DNA from: Janthinobacterium sp.
Lineage (GTDB): Bacteria; Pseudomonadota; Gammaproteobacteria; Burkholderiales; Chitinibacteraceae
DNA: 64,000 nt
Direction of reading: 5' to 3'
NCBI GenBank assembly: GCA_025360045.1
Contig: JANYCY010000046.1
Location: 1-64,000 of the forward strand
Shown here piece by piece: positions 1 to 7,826 of the stretch (positions within the stretch are counted from its first letter, which is position 1; each line of letters opens with the position of its first letter). Below the pieces are notes generated by a model. The model worked only from the letters and a program-made list of their open reading frames with translations, did no database searches and was not told the DNA's origin. A program made the position numbers and the translations under genes.

Positions 1-22
1 TTTTGACTTTGGTTAGCGCACA

Positions 23-69
23 TGGGGTGAAACCCGCGTATTTTTCAGCGTTGTTGGCGGGTTTTACCC
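23..69. repeat. Palindromic repeat, GTAGGGCGGG-type half (left part)
   Basis: The stretch runs from ggggtgaaacccgc to gcgggttttacccc and is an imperfect palindrome. The same motif vocabulary recurs right of the neighbouring element (about 223-241, ending ccgccctacg) and in the palindrome near 2264-2325. It looks like one copy of a short intergenic hairpin repeat interrupted by the composite element at 70-223. No gene was found in bases 1-288. Confidence 0.55.
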
Positions 70-223
70 CAATCCTATCAACTTAAGGTCAAAACATGGT
101 TGGTTTTATATAGGGTGTGCAAGTCGTTTTTCTTGCGCACCGTTCTTTGCGCTCCGACTACGTCGTTGTACACCCTATAAATGCCAACGCACCCAATGCA
201 ATAAGCTTAAGTTGGTAGGATTG
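70..223. repeat. Composite MITE-like element, copy 1
   Basis: The ends are near-perfect inverted repeats: caatcctatcaacttaag on the left and cttaagttggtaggattg on the right (one mismatch). A second palindrome is nested inside at about 109-179 (tatagggtgtgcaag ... ttgtacaccctata). The 11-bp word gggttttaccc occurs immediately outside both ends (59-69 and 223-233), which could be a target duplication but also fits the surrounding palindromic repeat. It has no coding capacity. A related copy lies at 28549-28718 and the inner module alone at 30463-30560. Confidence 0.65.
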
Positions 224-288
224 GGTTTTACCCGCCCTACGAAAGATATGCGGCATACCGATGCATGCCGTCTTTAGCCCCGCAGAAG

Positions 289-1548
289 CTAGCTTTGCTG
301 GCTCAATCCATCACTCAAAGACATTCGATAAGCGCGCCATGCAGGAATTGCGCCTATCAGCGCGCCTGCCACCAAGGTAGCCGCCAGCATCAAAAGCTCG
401 GTCTGCGTGGGCGGATTAATGGCGAGGCTCATGCCGTAAAATTCGCGCAATAGCGGGCGGCAGGCGATGATGATGAGGTAGAGTAACGCCACTCCAGCCG
501 CCATGCCGGTGCTAACCAGTAGCAGTGTTTCACCCATCACCAGCACAAAGATCTGCCATGCTCTTGCGCCCACCGAGCGCAAGATCGCCATTTCGCGGCG
601 GCGCTCGTTAAGCCCAGTCAGTAAGGCGGTGAGCATGCCGAGTAAGCCAATCACCATGACAAATGCCGACACCACTAATAAAGCTTGCTCGGCGATTTTC
701 ATAAGCTGCCAAAGCTCAGAAAGTGCCACGCCGGGCATAATCGCCATTAGCGTTTCATTCGGGTACTGATTCACTGCACGCTGATAGCTAAACAGCGAGG
801 TGCGTGATTTTAGTCCCACATAAAAGGCCGTAATGGTGACGGGGGATGCTACTACGCGGTTTTCATCGGCAGCGAGTACGCCTGTTGTAGAGAGTAGCGA
901 GGCGCTGCCTGATTCCCATCCTTCATGAATAGCCGTCAGGCCATCGAGCGAGACATGCACGGTGTCGTCGACGGGAGTACCCGTGGGGGCCAGAATACCT
1001 GTGATGCTAAAGGGCTGATCGCTATGCTCGGACATCGCGCCTTCGCCGCTGCCGTGGGCAAGGACGATTTTCCCGCCTAGTTGATAGCCCAGTTTTTTGG
1101 CCACGTTAGCACCGAGTACGGCGTCGTGGGTGCGGGAAAAAACTTGACCTTGGGCCAGTTGTAGCTGTTGGCTGTCACCAAATTGCAGGTATTTAAAGTA
1201 GTCGCGGCTGGTGCCTAAAACAGGAAAACCTTTGTGGCTATCGCCGAGCGAGACAGGGATGGTCCACGCTACACGCTCGTCTTTGGCGAGTTTTTGATAG
1301 CTATCCCAGCCAATATTGTTGGTGGCGTTGCCAACGCGAAAAACACTGTAAAGCAAAAGCTGCACCGAGCCTGTGCGCGCGCCAACAATTAGGTCGGTGC
1401 CGCTTACGGTGCTGGAGAAACTATTTCTAGCCTCTGTGCGCAGTCTTTCTACGCCGATCAGTAGCAATACAGATAAGGCAACGGTTAATACAGAAAGGGC
1501 GACGGTGAGTCTGCGGCTGAGTAAGCTTTTAAAGGCGATTTTAAACAT
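289..1548 (-). CDS. ABC transporter permease, FtsX/MacB-like
   Basis: A 419-residue inner-membrane permease of the FtsX/LolC/MacB type. It has one N-terminal membrane segment (about residues 15-37), a large periplasmic domain (about 40-280), and three C-terminal membrane segments (about 285-312, 338-365 and 385-407). The conserved stretch NERRREMAILRSVGA between segments 2 and 3 is typical of the family. Its ATG overlaps the end of the upstream ATPase gene by 8 bp, so the two form one transporter, probably with two copies of each chain. Type VII-like ABC systems use such permeases to work on periplasmic or outer-membrane substrates. The neighbouring DUF2796 and DUF3299 secreted proteins suggest metal handling rather than lipoprotein release; that role is inferred from context. 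Confidence 0.85.
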   Translation of the reverse strand: MFKIAFKSLLSRRLTVALSVLTVALSVLLLIGVERLRTEARNSFSSTVSGTDLIVGARTGSVQLLLYSVFRVGNATNNIGWDSYQKLAKDERVAWTIPVSLGDSHKGFPVLGTSRDYFKYLQFGDSQQLQLAQGQVFSRTHDAVLGANVAKKLGYQLGGKIVLAHGSGEGAMSEHSDQPFSITGILAPTGTPVDDTVHVSLDGLTAIHEGWESGSASLLSTTGVLAADENRVVASPVTITAFYVGLKSRTSLFSYQRAVNQYPNETLMAIMPGVALSELWQLMKIAEQALLVVSAFVMVIGLLGMLTALLTGLNERRREMAILRSVGARAWQIFVLVMGETLLLVSTGMAAGVALLYLIIIACRPLLREFYGMSLAINPPTQTELLMLAATLVAGALIGAIPAWRAYRMSLSDGLSQQS

Positions 1549-2227
1549 TAGATGTCTCCACCGTATTAATGGTGGGTAGGCTTAGGCTGCGATCAAAATG
1601 CACGGCGAGCTGTGGGTCGTGGCTAACTAAGAGGATGGCGGTTTGATGCTCTTGAGCGCATTCAAATAAAAGCTCGATAAAAGCAGTACGCCGCTCGGCA
1701 TCGAGTGCGGAAGTGGGCTCGTCAGCAATCAGAATTTCAGGCGCGCCTATCAGTGCACGAGCCAGCGCCACACGTTGCTGCTGGCCGACCGAGAGTGCGC
1801 TAACGGCTTGATGTAAGTGGCTGTGTAAATCGAGCCGCTCCAGTAAATGCAAGGCTTGCGCCTTTGCTCCGCCCTCTCCGGTACGTTGCTGGCGCAGTTT
1901 GGAAAACTGGCAGGGTAGTAGCACATTATCGAGCACCGATAAATAGGGTAGTAAGTTGAATTGCTGAAATACATAGCCTAAGTGATCCGCCCGAAAGCGA
2001 TCCCGCCGTGGGCCGGACAGCTGGGCTAAGTCTTGGCCTAAGATTTTGATCTTGCCGCTTTGCGGTAAATGAATGCCGGTGAGCAAAGAAAGTAAGGTGC
2101 TTTTGCCGCTGCCACTGGGCCCGTGTAAAAACAGCCGCTCGGCCTTGGCAAGCTTAAATTCGGGAATTTCTAGCGTAGGGCGCAAGCTGCCCGGCCAAGT
2201 GAACTGCAGGTTTTCGATCTGAATCAC
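1541..2227 (-). CDS. ABC transporter ATP-binding protein, LolD/MacB-like
   Basis: A 228-residue ATPase that pairs with the overlapping FtsX-like permease. All nucleotide-binding motifs are intact: Walker A GPSGSGKST (residues 36-44), signature LSVGQQQRVALARAL, Walker B ILIADEP followed by TSALD, and the switch histidine in LLVSHDPQL. The start is GTG at 2227, giving MIQIENLQF; no in-frame ATG is nearby. Length and motifs match the LolD/FtsE/MacB branch, which works with four-helix permeases. A palindromic repeat (2264-2325) separates it from the DUF2796 gene upstream, so transcription may read through or be attenuated there. Confidence 0.88.
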   Translation of the reverse strand: MIQIENLQFTWPGSLRPTLEIPEFKLAKAERLFLHGPSGSGKSTLLSLLTGIHLPQSGKIKILGQDLAQLSGPRRDRFRADHLGYVFQQFNLLPYLSVLDNVLLPCQFSKLRQQRTGEGGAKAQALHLLERLDLHSHLHQAVSALSVGQQQRVALARALIGAPEILIADEPTSALDAERRTAFIELLFECAQEHQTAILLVSHDPQLAVHFDRSLSLPTINTVETSNV

Positions 2228-2263
2228 GGCTTACCTTTGTAGGGCGGGGGCTTAATAGAAGCG

Positions 2264-2325
2264 CATTTGTAGGGCGGGTGAAACCCGCGTGTTTTATTGC
2301 TCGCGGGTACGCCCTACGAAAACCA
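2264..2325. repeat. Palindromic GTAGGGCGGG repeat
   Basis: The bases around tgtagggcgggtgaaacccgc and cgcgggtacgccctacg form a long imperfect hairpin between the DUF2796 gene and the ABC ATPase gene. The same motif appears at the left edge of the window (23-69 and 223-241). On the minus strand it lies inside the probable operon and could act as an RNA hairpin. Confidence 0.55.
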
Positions 2326-2337
2326 TTTCACAGGGGC

Positions 2338-2817
2338 TTACTTTAAATTCAGCACTTGCCCAGATTTAAGCTTGATCTGTTTTTGCCCATTTGCTGTCGC
2401 TAGGTTGACCGTGATGGCTTTAAATCCTGCAAAGTTTTTCCAAAGTGGCAGGGCGATTTGCTTGGGGGGCGTCGCGCATTCAAAGTGATATTCGGCGTCA
2501 ATGTCGCTATGCCCACCCTTGGCAAAATCGGGCATTTTCACGGTAGGTGCAGCGGCTTTGCACTGCGCTGATGCGGCTATCGTAAATAGATTGCTCGCGT
2601 TTTGTAGCTGCTCGCTAACGGCTTTTAGCTTGGCTTTTTCTGAGTCATTTTTGGGTGTGTGCTCAAAACCAAGCAGGTTGTCAGCGGGGCTTTCTAGGGT
2701 GATCACTAGTTTCTTGCCTTCGATGACTACATCCATCTCAGCTACGCCGTGGACATGCGCGCCATGCGCTGCGGCAAACCCGCTCAAAGCCAGTAAGCAA
2801 ATTGCTAATTTTTTCAT
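2338..2817 (-). CDS. DUF2796 / ZrgA-like secreted metal-binding protein
   Basis: A 159-residue protein with a cleavable signal peptide (MKKLAICLLALSGFAAAHG). The N-terminus of the mature form is histidine-rich (HGAHVHGVAE), and a second cluster (GGHSDIDAEYHFEC) adds histidine, acidic and cysteine ligands. This is the layout of the DUF2796 family, whose Vibrio member ZrgA belongs to a zinc uptake locus. It is probably periplasmic and delivers or buffers a divalent metal for the downstream ABC pair. Its ATG at 2817 follows an aggact ribosome site, 10 bp after the DUF3299 stop codon, so the two are co-transcribed. The metal identity is inferred from the family only. Confidence 0.8.
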   Translation of the reverse strand: MKKLAICLLALSGFAAAHGAHVHGVAEMDVVIEGKKLVITLESPADNLLGFEHTPKNDSEKAKLKAVSEQLQNASNLFTIAASAQCKAAAPTVKMPDFAKGGHSDIDAEYHFECATPPKQIALPLWKNFAGFKAITVNLATANGQKQIKLKSGQVLNLK

Positions 2818-2827
2818 GATGAGTCCT

Positions 2828-3481
2828 TTATTTAGGTGTTTGATATTCGCTGACTTCAGAAGCGCTCATAGCGTAGCCCACATCCACTTTGCTGCTGCCG
2901 TCAGACCATGCCACATCCGATTTGGATGATTTAACTAAAAGCTTACCGCTCACTGTCACGGGCGCAAATAAATTACCTGACGGATAGCCCTTAGGGTATT
3001 GGACGACTACCATTTGATTTGGCGGTGGGGCAGGTACGTGGATGCAGGCACCAATGACGGGAACAAGAATAAACTCGGTGACTTTTTTATTGTTTTGTTT
3101 GAGTGGTAGCAAATAGCCATCAAGCTTGACGGTTTGGTTATTGAGCCCTGTCTGTGCCTCTGTGGTGCGTTTTTTCTCAAAAGCTTCAATCTTCTCTATC
3201 AGTGGCTCAAGATCGTTAAAGTCTTCTTTGAGTAGCGCGCTGGTGTCCAAGCTAAGGTCAGATGGTTTAAGCTTGCCAGCTGCCACAATGGCTTTTTGCT
3301 GGCGCTGCTGAAAGGCACGTGTCAGCCGTGTTTTTTGTTCTTGGCTTAAACTACCCACCGTTGCACGCAAGCTGCTTGAATCGGGCTGAAGATCGCTCCA
3401 TTTGATGGGACGGGCTTCGGCGGCAAACAGCGAGTGGCTGATAAAGGTGGTTAGTAAAATAGCGAGTAAGCGATGGGTCAC
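2828..3481 (-). CDS. DUF3299 secreted protein
   Basis: A DUF3299 family protein of about 217 residues. The start chosen is GTG at 3481, preceded by aaaagg; it gives a clean signal peptide (THRLLAILLTTFISHSLFAA). An ATG at 3529 would add 16 non-signal-like residues. The family hallmark is present in the second half: LDGYLLPL, then a VIGACIHVPAPPPNQMV block, where cysteine and histidine lie in a proline-rich loop. It is the first gene of the minus-strand cluster with DUF2796 and the ABC pair; DUF3299 and DUF2796 genes often neighbour this type of transporter. Biochemical role unknown; periplasmic location likely. Confidence 0.75.
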   Translation of the reverse strand: MTHRLLAILLTTFISHSLFAAEARPIKWSDLQPDSSSLRATVGSLSQEQKTRLTRAFQQRQQKAIVAAGKLKPSDLSLDTSALLKEDFNDLEPLIEKIEAFEKKRTTEAQTGLNNQTVKLDGYLLPLKQNNKKVTEFILVPVIGACIHVPAPPPNQMVVVQYPKGYPSGNLFAPVTVSGKLLVKSSKSDVAWSDGSSKVDVGYAMSASEVSEYQTPK

Positions 3482-3634
3482 GTCAGGCCTTTTCGTTTGA
3501 GATTTGCCGTTATTGTAACTGTGTTGCATTTGGATGTGTTGCTTGTCATGAATATTTAATAAAAATTGTGGCTTTGTAAGCTAAAACAGTGTCGTGGGCA
3601 AAAGGAGGGGCGTGTGATCAATAAAAGGGATGTA

Positions 3635-4111
3635 ATGAAAAAATTCAAAGTGGTTTTTGTCTGCACGGGAAATATTTGTAGAAGCCCAAGTGCCGATGGC
3701 GTGATGCGTCAGATGTTGGCAGATGCGGGCTTAGAGTATGCTGTTGAAGTGGATTCCGCAGGTACGCAGAGTGACCACGTTGGCGAAGCGCCGGATGATC
3801 GAGCGCAAAAGCATGCGAAAATGCGTGGCTATGATTTATCTTTTTTACGCGCCAGAGTGGTAAAACAAAGTGATTTTGCTGAGTTTGATTTGATTTTGGC
3901 GATGGATAAGGGGCATTTAAGGGCTTTGCAGTCGCTTTGCCCGTCTGAATTTATGTCTCGTGTAAAATTATTTTTATCTGTTTTTCCAGAAGATGCTGAA
4001 ACAGAAGTATCAGATCCGTACTATGGCGGTGCTGCTGGGTTTGAGCGCGTCTTGGATCAGTGCGAAGCGGGCTGCACGGCACTGCTGAATCACATCAAAA
4101 CGGTCATTTAA
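3635..4111 (+). CDS. Low molecular weight protein-tyrosine phosphatase
   Basis: A cytoplasmic phosphotyrosine phosphatase of 158 residues, the usual family length. The phosphate-binding loop VCTGNICRSPSADG places the nucleophile at Cys10 and the arginine at Arg16. The general-acid motif DPYYGG is near the C-terminus. ATG 3635 is chosen because it puts the P-loop at the canonical position; a GTG at 3614 behind the purine-rich aaaggagggg is a possible alternative. It is transcribed divergently from the DUF3299 gene and has no capsule or tyrosine-kinase genes beside it, so its substrate is unknown. Such enzymes can regulate exopolysaccharide kinases or have housekeeping roles. Confidence 0.9.
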   Translation: MKKFKVVFVCTGNICRSPSADGVMRQMLADAGLEYAVEVDSAGTQSDHVGEAPDDRAQKHAKMRGYDLSFLRARVVKQSDFAEFDLILAMDKGHLRALQSLCPSEFMSRVKLFLSVFPEDAETEVSDPYYGGAAGFERVLDQCEAGCTALLNHIKTVI

Positions 4112-4189
4112 GAAGTGTAAATAGTATCGCGCAGTGGCGGTTTTTGTAATCTGGGATTGCAGCATGCATGACTGGTGGTTAAAATCCGC

Positions 4190-4404
4190 GCTTTGGTCTT
4201 CGGGGGAGTAGTCGCCTGAATCAGCTTTGTTGAGGCTGGGACGGGGAATACGTCAACATACTTGAATCGTTTGATTCATGGCGTATTCGGTTGGAGCGGT
4301 GTTCTGTGATCAGAATGCAGGCCAGCTTGACAAGACCTGAGGTTCGTTCAGCATTTCCCGGGGTGGGCAATGCTGTGCGACCTCTATCCTGCCCGCCCCG
4401 GAAG
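4190..4404 (+). promoter_or_regulatory. yybP-ykoY-type (Mn2+) riboswitch with expression platform
   Basis: The leader of the downstream Mn exporter carries the family's hallmark gggggagtag (4202-4211). Its closing helix P1 can form between ggtctt (4195-4200) and aagacc (4332-4337), enclosing an aptamer of about 145 nt. Immediately downstream, ccggggtgggca (about 4358-4369) can pair with tgcccgccccgg (about 4390-4401). That hairpin would bury the purine-rich ggaag just upstream of the ATG at 4414, suggesting translational control. The gene context (UPF0016/GDT1 family) is a classic partner of this Mn2+-sensing class. Helix boundaries were judged by eye. Confidence 0.8.
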
Positions 4405-4413
4405 CACAACACA

Positions 4414-4983
4414 ATGATCAATACATTCCTCATTTCTACTGGCGTCGTCGCCATCGCCGAGATCGGTGATAAAACGCAATTACTTGCGTTAATTCTGGCT
4501 GCACGTTTTCGCCGTCCTATCCCTATTATCTTGGGTATCTTTGTTGCGACTGTACTGAATCACTTCGCCGCTGGCTGGATTGGTCAGCAGGTCGCAGGCA
4601 TGATTTCCCCTCTTGTTTTGCGCTGGATTATTGGCTTGGGCTTTTTGGCCATTGCCGCTTGGGCGCTAGTTCCCGATGAAATGGGCGAAGAAGAAGCACA
4701 GATCAAGCCTTATGGCGCTTTTTTAGCAACGGCAGTCGCCTTCTTTTTGGCCGAAATTGGCGATAAAACACAAGTGGTTACGGTGGCGCTGGCACTGAAA
4801 TACCAGCCTTTATGGGCCGTGGTTGCGGGTACAACCATGGGCATGATGATTGCCGATGTGCCTGCCGTGTTTGTTGGAAAATGGATTGCTTCTCGCATGC
4901 ATATCTTGCGCTATGTGCGTTTTGTTGCCGCTGCAGTTTTTGCTTTGCTCGGTGTATTGGCTTTATTAGGTGTAGGTAGTTAA
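4414..4983 (+). CDS. GDT1/UPF0016 family manganese exporter
   Basis: A 189-residue inner-membrane protein with the two family signatures EIGDKTQLL (about residue 16) and EIGDKTQVV (second half). Each sits in a hydrophobic helix, giving an internal two-fold repeat of three helices each. Family members (GDT1, TMEM165, MneA) move Mn2+ or Ca2+, probably in exchange for protons. The start is ATG 4414; a longer frame exists but runs back through the riboswitch. The upstream riboswitch argues that the substrate is manganese and that excess Mn2+ turns expression on. It is likely monocistronic: a hairpin (4998-5052) lies between it and the purine permease. Confidence 0.9.
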   Translation: MINTFLISTGVVAIAEIGDKTQLLALILAARFRRPIPIILGIFVATVLNHFAAGWIGQQVAGMISPLVLRWIIGLGFLAIAAWALVPDEMGEEEAQIKPYGAFLATAVAFFLAEIGDKTQVVTVALALKYQPLWAVVAGTTMGMMIADVPAVFVGKWIASRMHILRYVRFVAAAVFALLGVLALLGVGS

Positions 4984-4997
4984 TTTTTTTCTATGTG

Positions 4998-5052
4998 CAA
5001 GTCGGAGTGTGGTTTGTTTTCTATTTAGATTGCATTCATACACCCCGACTTG
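4998..5052 (+). terminator. Terminator-like hairpin after the Mn exporter
   Basis: caagtcggagtgt pairs with acaccccgacttg (one mismatch) across a loop of about 29 nt, followed by tttgttttt. The loop is long for an intrinsic terminator. It could equally be a short palindromic repeat or an attenuator of the purine permease gene that starts 30 bp later. Confidence 0.5.
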
Positions 5053-5082
5053 TTTGTTTTTATTTAACGGGGAAATGGGCTT

Positions 5083-6375
5083 ATGCTCGAAGCATTGTTC
5101 AAATTAAAAGAACACGGTACTAGCGTTAAAACCGAAGTGATCGCGGGTTTTACGACGTTTTTAACCATGGCCTATATTATTTTTGTTAATCCAGCTATTT
5201 TGGCGCAAACCGGTATGGATTTTAATGCCGTATTTGTGGCAACGTGCTTGGCTGCGGCATTTGGTACAGCGGTGATGGCGCTGCTGGCTAATTACCCGAT
5301 TGCCCTCGCGCCAGGTATGGGTTTGAATGCTTATTTTACCTTTGCTGTGGTTAAGGGCATGGGAGTGCCTTGGCAGACTGCGCTGGGTGCGGTGTTTATT
5401 TCTGGCGTGATTTTTGTGCTGGTTTCCTCGTTTAAATTGCGTGAAGTGCTGGTGAATGCGATTCCGCATTCATTGAAGCTGGCTATTTCTGCGGGTGTGG
5501 GTCTGTTTTTGGCCATTATTGGTTTGAAAAGCGCAGGCCTGATTACGGCCTCGCCAGTGACCATGGTGCAATTGGGTGATATCCATGCGCCAAGCACATT
5601 ATTGGCGGTATTTGGTTTCTTTTTAATTGTGGCGCTTGAATACCGTAAGGTAAAAGGCGCGATCATTATTGGCGTATTGGGTGTGACGCTGTTATCGATT
5701 TTATTCGGTTTGACCGAATTCAAAGGCGTGTTTTCTCCACCGCCATCGATTGCACCGACCTTTATGCAAATGGATATTAAAGGCGCCTTGAATGCGGGCC
5801 TGTTGGGCGTGGTGTTTATTTTCTTCTTTGTGGATTTGTTTGATACCACAGGGACTTTAGTTGGCGTATCCCATCGCTCTGGTTTGCTGGATAAAGATGG
5901 TAAATTGCCGCGCTTAAAGAAAGCGCTGTTCGCTGATTCTTCTGCCATTATGGTAGGGGCCGCCTTGGGCACTTCAAGTGTAACGGCTTATGTTGAATCA
6001 GCTGCGGGTGTTGCTGCAGGTGGTCGCACGGGTCTGACCAGTTTGGTTGTGGCAATCTTGTTTTTGGCCGCGCTGTTTGTGGCTCCGTTGGCAGGGACTG
6101 TGCCTGCTTATGCTACAGCGCCTGCACTTTGCTATGTGGCGGTATTGATGGCGCGTGGTCTGGCCGAAATCGACTGGGATGATATTACCGAAGCTGCACC
6201 TGCCGTGATTACCGCCGTAGGTATGCCATTTACCTATTCGATTGCAGACGGGATTGCCTTTGGTTTTATTAGCTACGCGGCAATTAAAGTGTTGGCGGGT
6301 CGTTATAAAGACCTAAGCCCTGCGGTATTGATTATCACCGCGCTGTGGCTGGTTAAATTTGCTGCGTTTGGTTAA
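5083..6375 (+). CDS. NCS2 family purine permease, AzgA-like
   Basis: A 430-residue inner-membrane permease of the AzgA/GhxP/AdeP branch, proton symporters for hypoxanthine, guanine or adenine. Family stretches are clear: FTTFLTMAYIIFVNPAIL near the N-terminus, ALAPGMGLNAYF, LFDTTGTLVGVS in the middle, and SSVTAYVESAAGVAAGGRTG in the conserved substrate region. There are about 12-14 hydrophobic segments. The start ATG is preceded by acgggg. It is followed by apt and hpt, so the three genes import free bases and convert them to nucleotides. Exact base preference cannot be read from the sequence. Confidence 0.9.
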   Translation: MLEALFKLKEHGTSVKTEVIAGFTTFLTMAYIIFVNPAILAQTGMDFNAVFVATCLAAAFGTAVMALLANYPIALAPGMGLNAYFTFAVVKGMGVPWQTALGAVFISGVIFVLVSSFKLREVLVNAIPHSLKLAISAGVGLFLAIIGLKSAGLITASPVTMVQLGDIHAPSTLLAVFGFFLIVALEYRKVKGAIIIGVLGVTLLSILFGLTEFKGVFSPPPSIAPTFMQMDIKGALNAGLLGVVFIFFFVDLFDTTGTLVGVSHRSGLLDKDGKLPRLKKALFADSSAIMVGAALGTSSVTAYVESAAGVAAGGRTGLTSLVVAILFLAALFVAPLAGTVPAYATAPALCYVAVLMARGLAEIDWDDITEAAPAVITAVGMPFTYSIADGIAFGFISYAAIKVLAGRYKDLSPAVLIITALWLVKFAAFG

Positions 6376-6395
6376 GGAAGAGATTTGAGAGCTTA

Positions 6396-6445
6396 TTGCA
6401 AGCAGAACCACCTTACGCAGATTATATCCGCGATCGCATCCGCAC
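6396..6445 (+). repeat. Partial duplicate of the apt 5' end
   Basis: The sequence from ttgcaagcagaacc to about cgcatccgcac reproduces the first 50 bp after the apt start (6494-6543) with a single c/t difference. The copies are offset by 98 bp. In the copy's own frame, the open reading continues to a TGA at 6486-6488 that overlaps the real apt ATG (6485-6487) as ATGA. The copy has no ATG of its own. It appears to be a remnant of a short tandem duplication at the gene start. Confidence 0.85.
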
Positions 6446-6484
6446 TCTGCGTGACATTTGCCGCTTTGGGCGAAGGGAAATTAA

Positions 6485-7045
6485 ATGAGCGTGTTGCAAG
6501 CAGAACCACCTTACGCAGATTATATCCGCGATCGCATTCGCACCGTGCCAGACTGGCCGCAGGCGGGTGTGCAGTTCCGTGATATCACGCCCTTATTGCA
6601 AGATAAAAAAACCTTTCGCGTCTTGGTTGATATCTTTGTCCATCGCTATATGGATATGGATTTAGACATGGTGGCCGGGGTCGATGCGCGTGGTTTTATT
6701 CTGGGGGCGGTGGTGGCTTATGAATTAAACCTCGGCTTTGTGCCGGTGCGTAAAAAAGGCAAATTACCTTTTTTAACGGTGGCGGAAGAATACGAGCTGG
6801 AATATGGTTCGGCCACGGTTGAAATTCACACCGATGCCTGCAAAAAGGGTGATCGTGTATTGCTGATTGATGATTTGGTGGCAACAGGTGGCACGATGGT
6901 GGCTGCGGCGAAGTTGTTAAATCGTCTTGGTGCAACCATTGTAGAGGCCGCTGCCATTGTTGATTTGCCCGAGTTAGGTGGATCAACAATCGTGCGTGAG
7001 CAGGGTATTTCTCTGTTTACTGTTTGTGATTACGCGGGTCATTAA
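6485..7045 (+). CDS. apt: Adenine phosphoribosyltransferase
   Basis: Converts adenine and PRPP to AMP and pyrophosphate (purine salvage, cytoplasm). At 186 residues it is a normal family member. The PRPP-binding signature [14 protein letters not shown] is intact, preceded by the [12 protein letters not shown] segment and RKKGKLPF. The ATG at 6485 lies behind gaaggg. The region just upstream is a diverged duplicate of the gene's own start, offset by 98 bp. It sits between the purine permease and hpt in a salvage operon. Confidence 0.96.
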   Translation: MSVLQAEPPYADYIRDRIRTVPDWPQAGVQFRDITPLLQDKKTFRVLVDIFVHRYMDMDLDMVAGVDARGFILGAVVAYELNLGFVPVRKKGKLPFLTVAEEYELEYGSATVEIHTDACKKGDRVLLIDDLVATGGTMVAAAKLLNRLGATIVEAAAIVDLPELGGSTIVREQGISLFTVCDYAGH

Positions 7046-7132
7046 TATTTGTAGTGGAGGCTGTTGCGTGCGCAGCAGCCTTCTTGTTTTTATTTGAATC
7101 ATTTGATTTACTTGAAGAAGAGGTACGCTATC

Positions 7133-7687
7133 GTGACCCTAGAACTCCCTGAAGCCCAAACCATTATTGATAATTCGGATTGCCTGCACAGCGAGGCTGA
7201 AGTAATGGCTGCGCTAGATCGCATGGCTGTGGCGATGACCGCTGATTTACAGCATGCCAATCCAATTGTTTACACCGTTATGAATGGTGGCTTGATTGTG
7301 TCAGGGCATTTATTGCCACGCTTACGCTTCCCCCTCGAAGTGTCCTATATGCATGCTACGCGTTATCGCAAAGAAACCAGTGGCGGGATGTTGGATTGGA
7401 AAGTGAAGCCGCAAGAAAGCATGAAAGGTCGCGTTGTGGTGATCGTGGACGATATTCTGGATGAAGGCCATACACTGGCAGCCATCTTGGAATACTGCCG
7501 TGAGCAGGGTGCAAAAGAAGTGCGCGTTGCAGTGCTGATCGATAAAAAACACGACCGTAAGGCCGTGGGTGTGAGTGCGGATTACGTGGGTATGGAAGTC
7601 GAAGACCGCTTCTTATTTGGCTGTGGCATGGATTACCAAGGCTATTGGCGCAATACTCTAGCTATTTACGCTGTGCACGGCATGTAA
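7133..7687 (+). CDS. hpt: Hypoxanthine-guanine phosphoribosyltransferase
   Basis: Salvages hypoxanthine or guanine to IMP/GMP using PRPP. The 184-residue protein contains the PRPP loop VVVIVDDILDEGHTL, the early flexible segment with YTVMNGGLIVSG, and an EDRFLFGCGMDYQGYWRN C-terminus common in betaproteobacterial homologues. The start is GTG at 7133 with gaagaagagg nine bases upstream; the longer open frame adds a tail with no support. It lies 87 bp after apt and ends before a strong terminator (7714-7749). The long spacing from apt may leave room for a separate promoter, but none was clear. Confidence 0.92.
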   Translation: MTLELPEAQTIIDNSDCLHSEAEVMAALDRMAVAMTADLQHANPIVYTVMNGGLIVSGHLLPRLRFPLEVSYMHATRYRKETSGGMLDWKVKPQESMKGRVVVIVDDILDEGHTLAAILEYCREQGAKEVRVAVLIDKKHDRKAVGVSADYVGMEVEDRFLFGCGMDYQGYWRNTLAIYAVHGM

Positions 7688-7713
7688 CGCTTTAGTCAGC
7701 TGTATTTGTCCTG

Positions 7714-7749
7714 AAAGCCCTTATTTACTGAGTGTAAATAAGGGCTTTT
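7714..7749 (+). terminator. Intrinsic terminator after hpt
   Basis: agcccttattta pairs with taaataagggct across a short loop, followed by tttgctt. It closes the purine permease-apt-hpt unit. Confidence 0.85.
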
Positions 7750-7826
7750 GCTTGGCTGACGCTTCAATCAGTTAATAAATCACGGCTTTGATCTACTCTT
7801 ACTGTATTCAGAAAGAGGGGAGCAAC

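Noticed and set aside
6385-6582. A 65-codon open frame covering the apt start region
   Set aside because: It is an out-of-frame reading of the duplicated apt start and of the true apt gene.
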